DNA of 64,000 nt, taken from assembly GCA_030532185.1 (NCBI GenBank), contig JAUNLO010000001.1, positions 122,865-186,864 of the forward strand, given 5' to 3'. Origin of the DNA: Eubacteriales bacterium (GTDB lineage: Bacteria > Bacillota_A > Clostridia > Saccharofermentanales > DTU023). Positions 53,924 to 62,566 of the stretch are shown piece after piece (positions within the stretch are counted from its first letter, which is position 1; every line of letters starts with the position of its first letter). The notes beneath the pieces were generated by a model. It was given only the letters and a program-made list of their open reading frames with translations, did not search any database and had not been told where the DNA came from. The position numbers and the translations under genes were made by a program.

Positions 53924-53951
53924 TAAAAACAGCCGATTTTTAATCGGCTGT
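53924..53951 (-). terminator. Terminator of the liv2-dha-uroD operon
   Basis: Minus-strand stem ACAGCCGAT/ATCGGCTGT with an AT loop, followed by TTTTTAATG, about 50 bases past the uroD-family stop. It marks the left end of the AT-rich island. Confidence 0.8.
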
Positions 53952-53999
53952 GAATTCTTAAATCTATCCGCTTGCGCTATAAATTTTTAAACACTAATT

Positions 54000-55022
54000 T
54001 TACTGGTGGGTGTCGAAATATTCTTGCACTACTTCTTGCACATAGCTGATGCGCCAGGCTTCTAAGCTATCGCCTAAGGTGCAGTCTGCACCAATACCTA
54101 CACCGACCATACCTGTTTCATCCAGTAGGCGGAAAATCTCTGCCTTAAGCTCTTCCTTAGTTCCGGTGTAAATTAAAGTACCAGGATCGTTGTTAAATCC
54201 ACCAATAACGGGTTTATTGAATAAGGCCTTACCCTCTTTAAGAGAGAGGTGTTCTGCATGCGTGGCCCAGTTAACCAGATCACTAGGATAATCCACATAC
54301 CAAGGAATAGGATTGGTGAAATCTCCCCAGCCACAAATGTGCAGCATTATAAGTTTGTTTGCCTCATGCATGGCCCGTGCTACTTCCAAGTCACTAGGCT
54401 TGACATACTTATTGTGCCAAGCCTCATCCGCTGCGGGGTGTTGGACAGACTGCACACTATAGTAGAAGCCATCCGCACTCCCCTCTTCGCTCAAGACTTT
54501 TACCAAATGCAGGGCATCCTGGGTGATAGCATTCAAAGCCCTCAGCATACGATCAGGATCTTCCATGAACAAGCGGGGGAATTTATCATCATCCGCCTCA
54601 ACTTCCGCAAAGCGTAGACGGATGTAATTCATAGGCGAGAAGATACTATAAAAGATAACCTGGTCCGGTCCCACGAATTCCCGAATTTTTCTAACATATT
54701 CTACTTGCTGGCTAAACCAGGGATGGTCATGAGGAGCCGGTTGCAGCAAATCTAAATCCGCCACACTGTTAATTGGATGCTCCATCATGGAAGGAGGACT
54801 AAAAAAGCCATCCGACATAATCTTGATAAAGTCAGGTTGGTATTTATTGATGAATTCTTTTTGCCCTTGCAAGACCCTGGGCATAACATCATCTTGCGTT
54901 AAAGCATAATGGTGCTCAGCCGCCGGAACGAAGTGTTGGAAAAAACCTACCGGTGGCTTAGCCCCTGCCTTTTCTTGCAGAAACAGTTCAAAATTGGCCT
55001 TCTTGTTCTTAATCATGTTCAC
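54000..55022 (-). CDS. Uroporphyrinogen decarboxylase-family protein, methyltransferase-like zinc site
   Basis: 340 residues of the UroD/MtaA TIM-barrel superfamily. MLHICGWGDF gives His228 and Cys230, and GADCTLGD gives Cys314, the HxC...C arrangement that binds zinc in MtaA/MtbA corrinoid:thiol methyltransferases. Strong conservation of the haem-pathway UroD active site (N-terminal PxWxMRQAG) is not seen. A thiol- or corrinoid-linked methyl or other C1 transfer is therefore more likely than haem synthesis, but the substrate is unknown and no corrinoid-binding protein is encoded beside it. Last gene of the liv2 operon, 62 bases after dhaL. Confidence 0.8.
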   Translation of the reverse strand: MNMIKNKKANFELFLQEKAGAKPPVGFFQHFVPAAEHHYALTQDDVMPRVLQGQKEFINKYQPDFIKIMSDGFFSPPSMMEHPINSVADLDLLQPAPHDHPWFSQQVEYVRKIREFVGPDQVIFYSIFSPMNYIRLRFAEVEADDDKFPRLFMEDPDRMLRALNAITQDALHLVKVLSEEGSADGFYYSVQSVQHPAADEAWHNKYVKPSDLEVARAMHEANKLIMLHICGWGDFTNPIPWYVDYPSDLVNWATHAEHLSLKEGKALFNKPVIGGFNNDPGTLIYTGTKEELKAEIFRLLDETGMVGVGIGADCTLGDSLEAWRISYVQEVVQEYFDTHQ

Positions 55023-55084
55023 AAGTCTCTCTTTCGTTTAAATAGTATATTTACATTTAAATATATCTTTGTTCGCGACGTAAG

Positions 55085-55729
55085 TTAGGGTAATTGAGCT
55101 TCAAATTCATCAGCTAAAGCTTGAAAAATTAAATGCCCTACTACAGCACCTCCATCGATTATACCAATGCTTTTATCACCATAATATGCTGCCCTACCAT
55201 GCACTGAGCGCATATTTTTGGTATTTTCCATACCTTGCTCCGAGGCAACTTTAGCAGCTAATAAGGCTACCACAGGATCCTCATCAGCTTTTTCTTCTAA
55301 TACTTGAACTGCAGGATACAGGGAATCGACGATAGTTTTTTCACCCGGCTTAGAGCCCGCCTTGTCCATCATAAGTTCCATACCAGCTTTTAAAGCTTTT
55401 ACAAAAATCTGAAAATCAACACTATTCTCATTGGCACAGGCCTTTTTTAGATATTTTCCCATACCCATAAAAATAAAGGCTAAGATTGTACCTAGAGAGG
55501 ATGGGGCGGCTTCATTAAATGTCGCAGAACAGCGGAAAACTAAATTAGCAAATGGCTGATCTTGATTACCTGCAGCATAGTCATAAACCGCTTGAAATCC
55601 GTTACTCATCGAGATGCCCAAGTCTCCATCACCATTACGTTGGTCCAATTTAATCAAGTAATCTCGATTCTCTTGCATAACACGAGAAATGGCTTGAAGT
55701 CCTTGGATAAAATTATGAATTGAAACCAT
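55085..55729 (-). CDS. DhaL-like kinase subunit (ATP-binding), variant
   Basis: 214 residues aligning along DhaL. The three Mg-binding Asp of LDxxxGDxDHG are kept as LDQRNGDGDLG (Asp29, 34, 36), but the following His is Leu37. The ADP glycine loop, GGASGPLFGT in E. coli, reads NEAAPSSLGT. GSKPGEKTIVDSLYPAV and VHGRAAYYGDKSIGIIDGGAVVG match the later conserved blocks. In the family DhaL transfers phosphate to the substrate bound on DhaK, from ATP in ATP-dependent enzymes and via DhaM in PTS types. No DhaM is present. Follows the DhaK gene by 26 bases. Confidence 0.85.
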   Translation of the reverse strand: MVSIHNFIQGLQAISRVMQENRDYLIKLDQRNGDGDLGISMSNGFQAVYDYAAGNQDQPFANLVFRCSATFNEAAPSSLGTILAFIFMGMGKYLKKACANENSVDFQIFVKALKAGMELMMDKAGSKPGEKTIVDSLYPAVQVLEEKADEDPVVALLAAKVASEQGMENTKNMRSVHGRAAYYGDKSIGIIDGGAVVGHLIFQALADEFEAQLP

Positions 55730-55755
55730 ATTCTTTCACCTTGCTATCCAATGAA

Positions 55756-56763
55756 CTACAGATTACAGTTTGTATAAAAAGGAGTTTTTGCAGGAGCACC
55801 TAAAAGAGACTTCTGCTCTTCTGTTAGCTTGAAGATAGTTACAGAAAGCCCCGCCATTTCCATCGAAGTAGCATACTCACCAATGTGCGGCATAACTACA
55901 TTAACTTGCTGCTCTGATAATAGATGATGCAGACGCCTAAAAACGATGAGCAGTTCTTCTTTAGGCGTGGCCCCCAGACCGTTAATCATTATGGATACTT
56001 CATCATTTGTCTTTAAGCAGAGTTCTTGGTTGATTGTTGCGAACGCCGTATCTGCGATTTCATCCGCAGTCATCATTTTGCGGGTTTCGATGCCTGGTTC
56101 ACCATGAATACCCATGCCAACCTCAATTTCATCATCAGCAATATGGAAGCTAGGCTCACCAACTTCCGGCAAAATACAAGGGCTAAGCGCAAAACCCATA
56201 CTGCGTATATTTGCCAAAGCGGCACGTGTGGTTTCAGCTACCGTATCGAGATCGTCTCCCCGATCCGCAGATGCTCCAGCAATTTTATAGGCATAAACAA
56301 GTCCAGCTACGCCCCGCCTCTTATCTGCCTGATTTGCTGGCGATGAGGCGATATCATCCATCGCAAGTACCGAAACGGTCTTGATATCGTCAAAATCCAC
56401 TTCTTCTTGCGCTAATTCAAAATTCATTTTATCTCCGCCATAGTTTCCGTATAAGCAAAGTACGCCTTTTCCTGTGTCGCAAGCTCGAATCATGGTAGCC
56501 ATTTTTGAAGCCGAAGGTGAAGCAAATACATTACCAATTGCACAACCATCGATCATGCCTTCACCAACATATCCACAGAACAGGGGCAAATGACCACTGC
56601 CTCCAGCTGTCACAATGCCAACCTTATTTGTCTTATTATTTTGGGCTCGCACTAAGATTCTTTTATCTTCGTTAAGAAAGCTAACTTGATCACCATAGGC
56701 CAGGACTAACCCTTCCATAAATTCCTCTACGAAATTTTCAGGCTTGTTGAGTACTTTTTTCAT
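55756..56763 (-). CDS. DhaK-like dihydroxyacetone (ketose) kinase subunit, variant
   Basis: 335 residues, full-length DhaK. The His that covalently binds the ketone is present in GMGIHGEPGI (His220), and the active-site His58 and Asp111 (YGNYGGDKMNF) are kept. The usual GSGHEP is GSGHLP here (Glu to Leu59), and the next residues are LFCGYVGEG instead of AHAGFVGxG. Known family substrates are dihydroxyacetone, erythrulose and other small ketoses. The change next to the catalytic His suggests a different ketose. It is embedded in the liv2 operon, 70 bases after livF2, which implies that the imported or derived compound is its substrate. Confidence 0.88.
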   Translation of the reverse strand: MKKVLNKPENFVEEFMEGLVLAYGDQVSFLNEDKRILVRAQNNKTNKVGIVTAGGSGHLPLFCGYVGEGMIDGCAIGNVFASPSASKMATMIRACDTGKGVLCLYGNYGGDKMNFELAQEEVDFDDIKTVSVLAMDDIASSPANQADKRRGVAGLVYAYKIAGASADRGDDLDTVAETTRAALANIRSMGFALSPCILPEVGEPSFHIADDEIEVGMGIHGEPGIETRKMMTADEIADTAFATINQELCLKTNDEVSIMINGLGATPKEELLIVFRRLHHLLSEQQVNVVMPHIGEYATSMEMAGLSVTIFKLTEEQKSLLGAPAKTPFYTNCNL

Positions 56764-56833
56764 ATTATTCTCCTTATAAATTTTTTGCTCTAACCATATG
56801 CATTAGTTTTAAATTCAGTGCCTATAAGGAGCA

Positions 56834-57550
56834 TTAGCCTCCTAAATACACACTTTTTACCATCTCATTTGCGAGTAAGGCCTCTCCTGTATCATGTAAT
56901 ACAACCTGCCCTGTCTCCATAACATAACCTCGATTAGCAATAGATAACGCCATGGACGCATTTTGTTCTACTAATAGAATGGTCTTACCCTCATCTCTTA
57001 ATTTCGTAATTAAAGAAAAAATTTCTTCCACAATGATGGGGGCCAAACCCAGAGAAGGTTCATCAAGCAGAATTATTTTAGGATCCATCATCATCCCACG
57101 GCCGATTGCCAACATTTGTTGTTCTCCACCAGATAGGGTCCCAGCAAATTGTTTTAAACGTTCTTTGAGTCTAGGGAAAAGCTCAAACACATTACTTAGC
57201 AGCTCTTCGAATGTCTTTTGATGCTGTTTGGGCAAAGAGTATGCCCCGACCCTCAAATTTTCTTCCACAGTCAAATCCGGAAAAATCATACGTCCTTCGG
57301 GAACATGGGCAATACCAAGTTTTACAATATTATGAGGAGTCATATCAGTAATATCATGACCTTCAAACATAACAGTTCCACCTAGTTTAGTGGCTAAACC
57401 AGAGATAGCCATCAGGCTAGTAGTTTTGCCCGCCCCATTTGAACCAATTAGAGTAACAATTTCACCAAGCTCAACATTAAAACTAGCATTTTCTACAGCT
57501 TGAATGTGACCATAATTTACAGATAGATTACTAACTTCCAGAAGAGACAT
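56834..57550 (-). CDS. livF: Branched-chain amino-acid type ABC transporter ATPase LivF (copy 2)
   Basis: 238 residues: Walker A LIGSNGAGKTTSLMAI, LSGGEQQMLAIGRGM, Walker B IILLDEPSLGLAP, LLVEQNASMALSIAN. Start overlaps the livG2 stop by one base (TAATG). Codon use and base composition are more AT-rich than in copy 1, and the protein is not a recent duplicate of it. Confidence 0.94.
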   Translation of the reverse strand: MSLLEVSNLSVNYGHIQAVENASFNVELGEIVTLIGSNGAGKTTSLMAISGLATKLGGTVMFEGHDITDMTPHNIVKLGIAHVPEGRMIFPDLTVEENLRVGAYSLPKQHQKTFEELLSNVFELFPRLKERLKQFAGTLSGGEQQMLAIGRGMMMDPKIILLDEPSLGLAPIIVEEIFSLITKLRDEGKTILLVEQNASMALSIANRGYVMETGQVVLHDTGEALLANEMVKSVYLGG

Positions 57551-58338
57551 TAGGCTTCCTCCTTAAGTCGTTGGGCCATTTTAGTGCCGAAATAGGCCTT
57601 CACCACATCAGGGTTAAGTTGAATGTCCGCCGGCAGTCCCTCTGCTATTTTTTCACCAAAATTAAGAACCATAATCCGGTTAACGGTGTTCATTACAAAT
57701 TTCATGTCATGTTCAATCAGAGCGATGGTATAACCCAACTCATTTATTTCTGTGATGAAAGAACTTAACTCTGCAGATTCAGTCGCGTTCATACCAGCTG
57801 CTGGTTCATCCAAGAGTAAAATTTGAGGATTAGTCGCTAATGCTCGAGCAATCTCTACTTTACGCTGTAAGCCATAGGATAGGTTTCCTGCCTTCACCTG
57901 ACTGTATTTTTCAAGTTTGAGCATCTTAAGAATTTCTCTACCTTTATCCTCGGCATACCTCTCTGTTTTCTTGTATTCTTTACTATGCGTAATCGCATCC
58001 CAAATATTGGTTCTGGTGTTGATATGAAAACCTATTTTGACATTATCGAGAACACTCATAAAGTTGAACAATTTTATGTTTTGGAAGGTTCTGGTCAAAC
58101 CTAGGCAACAAATCTCCTCGGGTTTCATATCAATTATTTCGTGGCCGTTTAATTTTATAGTCCCGGAATCAGGTTTATATACTCCAGAACATATATTAAA
58201 CAAGGTTGTCTTGCCTGCGCCATTTGGGCCGATTATGCCAAAAATCTCTCCAGTATTTATATGAAAGCTCACATCGCTAACAGCCTTTAAGCCACCAAAA
58301 CTGATGCCTATATTCTGCACATCAAGTATACGTTCCAT
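57550..58338 (-). CDS. livG: Branched-chain amino-acid type ABC transporter ATPase LivG (copy 2)
   Basis: 262 residues from ATG 58338, which overlaps the livM2 stop (TGATG); a GTG three bases earlier is possible. Walker A IIGPNGAGKTTLFNICSG, LTRTFQNIKLF, LSYGLQRKVEIARAL, Walker B ILLLDEPAAGMN, ALIEHDMKFVMN. Couples ATP hydrolysis to transport through LivH2/LivM2. Confidence 0.94.
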   Translation of the reverse strand: MERILDVQNIGISFGGLKAVSDVSFHINTGEIFGIIGPNGAGKTTLFNICSGVYKPDSGTIKLNGHEIIDMKPEEICCLGLTRTFQNIKLFNFMSVLDNVKIGFHINTRTNIWDAITHSKEYKKTERYAEDKGREILKMLKLEKYSQVKAGNLSYGLQRKVEIARALATNPQILLLDEPAAGMNATESAELSSFITEINELGYTIALIEHDMKFVMNTVNRIMVLNFGEKIAEGLPADIQLNPDVVKAYFGTKMAQRLKEEA

Positions 58339-59324
58339 CACGCCGCCTCCTTTTTCTGTTGACTCTTGGCGGTTAACTTCCCAGACAAGACGCTATTGGA
58401 AGCACCCACGATACCTTGAGGGCGAATCCACATAGTTAGAATGATGAGGGCACCATAAGCAACCAATCGGTACTCATTGATTGGACGCAAAATCTCATTT
58501 AACAGGTTAACAATGGACGAACCCACAATTGGGCCAAGCATAGTGCCCATACCACCAATAATGACCATTGAAAGTACATTAAAGCCCTCATCTAAAGTAA
58601 AGAGTGTTGAGTCAACGTATTGCATATATGGACCATAAAATGCACCAATCAAACCAGCCCAAAAAGTGGCGTAAATAAAATTCAACATTTTATATCTACT
58701 TATTTCTACACCAATAGACTGGGCAGCATGCTGATCTTCGCGGATAGACATCCAAGCTCGTCCTACACGAGAATTAATAACCCGATGGGTACAGAAGTAG
58801 AAGAGAACTGCTACTATCAAGAACAGGTAATAATAGTCCGATGGGCTCCGGAAAGTCTTACCAAATATAACTGGGACCGGGATACCTTTAATCCCCATGG
58901 GCCCACCTGTAACAGGTGTCCAGTTTAAAGCAACCAGGCGAATAATCTCAGAAAAACCTAGAGTAACAAAAGACAAATAAATTCCCGACAAATTCAGTGT
59001 GGGAAGAGCAACAAGTATGCCAATCAATGCAGTAATTAGAGCAGCAATAAGCATACTAAACCAAAAGTTTACACCTAGCTTTGTTTGCAAAATTACGCAG
59101 CTGTAGCACCCTACGGCAATAAAACCTGCGTGGCCAATACTGAACTGATTCGTAAAGCCATTGATAACGTTTAGGGAACCTGCCATAACCGCATAGTACA
59201 CAATTTGGCACGCTATCCTCATGGTGTAATTATTTTTGACAAGTACAGGAACCACACCTAATACGATAAGTCCCAATACAATTAGAATATAGTTCCTGCT
59301 CTTATTCCGGGCATTTACACTCAT
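58338..59324 (-). CDS. livM: Branched-chain amino-acid type ABC transporter permease LivM (copy 2)
   Basis: 328 residues with eight or more hydrophobic helices. LNVINGFTNQFSIGHAGFIAVG, YLSFVTLGFSEIIRLVAL, and loop SIREDQHAAQSIGVEISRYKML are LivM signatures. Overlaps livH2 by four bases (ATGA) and livG2 by one, so all four membrane-complex genes are translationally coupled. Confidence 0.94.
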   Translation of the reverse strand: MSVNARNKSRNYILIVLGLIVLGVVPVLVKNNYTMRIACQIVYYAVMAGSLNVINGFTNQFSIGHAGFIAVGCYSCVILQTKLGVNFWFSMLIAALITALIGILVALPTLNLSGIYLSFVTLGFSEIIRLVALNWTPVTGGPMGIKGIPVPVIFGKTFRSPSDYYYLFLIVAVLFYFCTHRVINSRVGRAWMSIREDQHAAQSIGVEISRYKMLNFIYATFWAGLIGAFYGPYMQYVDSTLFTLDEGFNVLSMVIIGGMGTMLGPIVGSSIVNLLNEILRPINEYRLVAYGALIILTMWIRPQGIVGASNSVLSGKLTAKSQQKKEAA

Positions 59325-60196
59325 ACTTTGAATCCCTTCTTTGAAGAAAAACCTTTTGGCCGAATAAATAAAATTAAAATCATGAAGACAAAGGCAAAAA
59401 TATCTCGGAATGAAGCTTGAGTGAAAGCGATACCAATGTTTTCGATAATTCCTATGAGTAAGCCGCCCACAGCAGAAAAGCGTGTATCAGTTAAGCCCCC
59501 AAGTACAGAAGACGAGAAGGCTTTCATGCCTAAGGGGCCTCCCATAGTTGCTTGCAGAGTTTGGTAATACAGAGATAATAGCAAACCAGCTACACCACCC
59601 AGACCGCACCCTATGATGTTGCCCAACATAGCATTTTTTTGTACGTTGATCCCCATGAGACTGGCGGCCACTTTATTTTGGCTAACTGCACGTAAGCCCA
59701 CACCATATTTTGTCTTATTAAAGAAGAGAGCTAGTAAAATGGCTACTACCACAACAGTAACCACAATTATGATTTGTAGCAAAGAAATCTGTACTGGTCC
59801 GATGTGAAAAAATTTAGGATCAATAATATTGATCATTGGTTTTTGGTTTGGACCAAAGACGATTTGGGCAAGATTACTGATAACCATACTCATACCGATG
59901 GTGCAGATTAAAGAAATATTACGCGAAGCATTCATGAAACGCTCATAGCATACTTTGTAGATGATAATGCCCAGAAGTCCGGGGAAAATAAAACTGGCAA
60001 TCAGTCCTAGAAAAATATTATTTCCAAACAATTGAAAGGCATAGAATGCGGAAAAGGCTCCAATCATAATAACGTGTCCGTGGGCAAAAGTAACTAGTCC
60101 CACCACACCTACAATGACAGAGTAGCCCAATGCCATTAAAGCATAAATCATACCTTGTGTTATGCCATTCAATAATATTTGCACAATGTAATTCAT
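59321..60196 (-). CDS. livH: Branched-chain amino-acid type ABC transporter permease LivH (copy 2)
   Basis: 291 residues. LLNGITQGMIYALMALGYSVIVGVVGLVTFAHGHVIMIGAF is the LivH opening, and LRAVSQNKVAASLMGINVQ is the ATPase-contact loop. Membrane channel subunit. 152 bases lie between it and livK2, containing two hairpins. Confidence 0.94.
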   Translation of the reverse strand: MNYIVQILLNGITQGMIYALMALGYSVIVGVVGLVTFAHGHVIMIGAFSAFYAFQLFGNNIFLGLIASFIFPGLLGIIIYKVCYERFMNASRNISLICTIGMSMVISNLAQIVFGPNQKPMINIIDPKFFHIGPVQISLLQIIIVVTVVVVAILLALFFNKTKYGVGLRAVSQNKVAASLMGINVQKNAMLGNIIGCGLGGVAGLLLSLYYQTLQATMGGPLGMKAFSSSVLGGLTDTRFSAVGGLLIGIIENIGIAFTQASFRDIFAFVFMILILFIRPKGFSSKKGFKV

Positions 60197-60248
60197 GTCT
60201 TCTCCTGAATAATTCTGTCATGAAGCAGACCAAAAGTGACTATATAAG

Positions 60249-60325
60249 AGTTATCCAGCGGGGTAACTATAGCCAATAAAAATTTGGAACAAGATGACCC
60301 ATGACCCCCAAAAGTATGGGCCATC
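60249..60325 (-). promoter_or_regulatory. Intercistronic hairpins between livK2 and livH2
   Basis: First on the minus strand: GATGGCCCAT/ATGGGTCATC arms (60316-60325 and 60293-60302; one mismatch), followed by a T-rich stretch. Second: AGTTACCC/GGATAACT (about 60249-60269), loop CGCT. Placed like the hairpin in copy 1, they probably lower expression of the permease genes relative to the binding protein. Confidence 0.45.
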
Positions 60326-60348
60326 CTGTAAAGAATCTTTAGAAGTTT

Positions 60349-61641
60349 TTACTTCTGGTCATCAGCGTAATCGTAACCTTCTTCTAAGGCCCATTTTCCA
60401 TCCTTAACCTTAGCGATTAGATATTGCCGTGTAATATCTCCAGATTCGTTAAATCTAATAGGCCCAGCCATCCCTGGATGATCAATATTTTGCAGAGCTT
60501 CTCTGATTGCCTCACGGGTTAATTCACCTTCTACTGCCCTCATAGATTCAGCGATTAAATAAACAGAGTCATAGGCCACAACCGGATGGACTGTAGGAGA
60601 AAAGCCGGAACGCTTTTGGAATTCTTCTGCCCAAAGCATATCTTTTTCATTAGCTGGGTCAAAGAAGAAAGGTGTGGAAATATAAAGGTTTTCTGCGGCA
60701 TCTCCACTCAGTTCAATAAGCTGTGCCGAGGCACCAGGGCCCAAGCTTGTTAGGGTTACGTCGGTCCAACCAGATTTTTTAACTTCATTTAAGATTTTAG
60801 GAACGTTACCTTGGTCTAAAATTACAATAGTATCAGGCTCACCAGCTCTAACCTTGGCTACGACAGAGGAAAAATCCGATTCACCATCCACATAGTTAGT
60901 CTGAGACACGAGTTCTAAACCGACTTCTTCAAATGTGCCAGTTAGGGCATTATAGCTAGAAAGACCCCAATCACTATTAATATAAATTACGCCGACTTTT
61001 TTAGCGCCCAGCTTTTTGCCTAAAATATAGCGAGCAAAGAAGGGACCTTCCCCATCTTGACGCCCCATTATAGAAAAAGCATATGGACTCATGGCAGCAT
61101 AGTCAGGGTTTGATGCTGTGGGAGATAGTAAAACGATACCATATTCCTCAGCAATGGGAGCATCGGCCATGGATGCGCCTGAGGTGAAGTCACCGATTAT
61201 AGCCATAATATTTTTGTTTTCGCCAAATTGTGTAGTAAGGGCAGTGCTTTCCTTAGATTCTCCCTTGGAATCGGCAACTACAATTTTGAGCGGACGTCCA
61301 TTTATGCCTCCTGCTGCGTTAATTTCTTCTATTGCCATTTCTCCGGCAATTTGGAAGCCAATGCCATATTCTGCATTACTACCAGTCAGAGGAGCCAACA
61401 TACCAATTTCGATAGGCTCACCATCGGCAGCCGATTCACTATCCGTTTTCTGATCGTCAGACTTAGCAGTTTCCGATTCTTCTTGCTTGCTTTCTTCTTG
61501 CTCTGGCTTATCCTCTTTTTCCTCTTTCTTTGTCTCAACTTTTGTAGTCTTCTCAGCGGGAGTCTGTTCTGTTGAACAGGCAGACAATGTGCCTAGCACT
61601 AGTAACATCACTAGTAACAAGGAAACAATTTTTCTAGACAT
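60349..61641 (-). CDS. livK: Branched-chain amino-acid type substrate-binding lipoprotein LivK (copy 2)
   Basis: 430 residues from ATG 61641 (AAGAGGTAAATTT upstream); the longer reading upstream adds 41 residues before the signal peptide and is rejected. Lipoprotein signal with lipobox LGTLSAC, a long Lys/Glu/Ser-rich linker (about 23-75), then a type I binding fold: IEIGMLAPLTGSNAEYGIGF, AIEEINAAGGINGRPLKIVV, IIGDFTSGASMADAPIAEEYGIV. First structural gene of the island operon. The ligand is unknown. Divergence from copy 1 suggests another specificity. Confidence 0.93.
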   Translation of the reverse strand: MSRKIVSLLLVMLLVLGTLSACSTEQTPAEKTTKVETKKEEKEDKPEQEESKQEESETAKSDDQKTDSESAADGEPIEIGMLAPLTGSNAEYGIGFQIAGEMAIEEINAAGGINGRPLKIVVADSKGESKESTALTTQFGENKNIMAIIGDFTSGASMADAPIAEEYGIVLLSPTASNPDYAAMSPYAFSIMGRQDGEGPFFARYILGKKLGAKKVGVIYINSDWGLSSYNALTGTFEEVGLELVSQTNYVDGESDFSSVVAKVRAGEPDTIVILDQGNVPKILNEVKKSGWTDVTLTSLGPGASAQLIELSGDAAENLYISTPFFFDPANEKDMLWAEEFQKRSGFSPTVHPVVAYDSVYLIAESMRAVEGELTREAIREALQNIDHPGMAGPIRFNESGDITRQYLIAKVKDGKWALEEGYDYADDQK

Positions 61642-61733
61642 AAATTTACCTCTTTCTATACTTTGTGCGGAAGTGAACATCAGCTTCCTTCCGGCATTGA
61701 CCTGAGCAATGATACCGGCACTAATATTACGTG

Positions 61734-61780
61734 TAATCATATCAGCGCATAAACAAATCGTCAATAATATTTACAAATAT
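61734..61780 (-). promoter_or_regulatory. Promoter of the liv2 operon with candidate GntR site
   Basis: Minus strand TTGACG (61759-61764), 17-base spacer, TATGAT (61736-61741), about 95 bases before livK2. The -10 lies inside TGATATGATTA (plus TAATCATATCA, 61734-61744), identical to 11 bases of the inverted repeat upstream of gntR. The palindrome ATATTT-AC-AAATAT (61767-61780) abuts the -35 box. Confidence 0.7.
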
Positions 61781-61857
61781 CACTGAAGACTTGTGCAATC
61801 AGTAAGTCAATTTAGAGGTAAATGCCGAGCTAAAGTTTTAACGTATACTGCGGCTCT

Positions 61858-62511
61858 TTAGGCACTAACTAAAAATGAATCAATATCCTGTCTTAGAAAC
61901 TTAATAGCACTTTTTTTATCATTTGCTTTTATCGATTCAATGACTCCTTTATGTAAGCTAACATCAAGAGGAAACTTTTGATCATGCCAATTACTCCAAT
62001 AATGCTGAGCATACGCAACATTGAGCTTTTTCAAGGTCATTTGTAAAACTTCACAATAATGAGGATCATGGAGAGCTTCGGCGATAGCCAGATGAAAATT
62101 CATATTATTAAGCCAATGATTAGTCACCGAAGCGATGGCTGTATCGGCTTGTTCACCATTTGATTCCTGGTTGGCTGCATGTAGGACTTCGAGCTTGCGA
62201 ATATCCTCATCACCAATTCTTTCCCAGTATTTATCTAAATAATGTAATTCTATACACAAACGAAATTCCTTAATACAATCTAACCAATAATTAGAGTAGT
62301 AGACCAAGCGATAACCTACCCGAGGCATACTGGTCAGAATACCATCATTGCATAGCTTTATTAAGGCATCTCGAACAGGAGATTTACTCACCCCAAATCG
62401 TTCTACCAAGGTATTTTCATTGATAATATCCGTAGGAGAAAACACACCTGAAATAATGTCATGCATAAGCGTTTCGTAAATTTGATTACTAAGCGTTGAA
62501 TCTTGCTTCAC
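61858..62511 (-). CDS. GntR-family (FadR/FCD) transcriptional regulator
   Basis: 217 residues beginning with GTG at 62511, preceded by TAGGAGGAG. N-terminal winged helix: QIYETLMHDIISGVFSPTDIINENTLVERFGVSKSPVRDALIKLC (about 10-55), then an all-helical FCD ligand-binding domain (about 75-210). FCD regulators usually bind small organic acids or sugar acids, often with a metal. It is the first gene before liv2 on the same strand and likely controls that operon. See the shared 11-bp element. Confidence 0.93.
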   Translation of the reverse strand: MKQDSTLSNQIYETLMHDIISGVFSPTDIINENTLVERFGVSKSPVRDALIKLCNDGILTSMPRVGYRLVYYSNYWLDCIKEFRLCIELHYLDKYWERIGDEDIRKLEVLHAANQESNGEQADTAIASVTNHWLNNMNFHLAIAEALHDPHYCEVLQMTLKKLNVAYAQHYWSNWHDQKFPLDVSLHKGVIESIKANDKKSAIKFLRQDIDSFLVSA

Positions 62512-62566
62512 TTTGAACTCCTCCTATCCTCATACATAAATTGTCTGCTTGCCCTTAATCTGTTTA

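Noticed and set aside
54000..55022. Annotation as haem-pathway uroporphyrinogen decarboxylase HemE
   Set aside because: N-terminal HemE active-site signature not seen; zinc motif is of the MtaA/MtbA type and no haem genes are near.
61642..61764. Upstream extension of livK copy 2 by 41 residues
   Set aside because: It would place residues before a complete lipoprotein signal peptide and run through the promoter. The ATG at 61641 has a good ribosome site.
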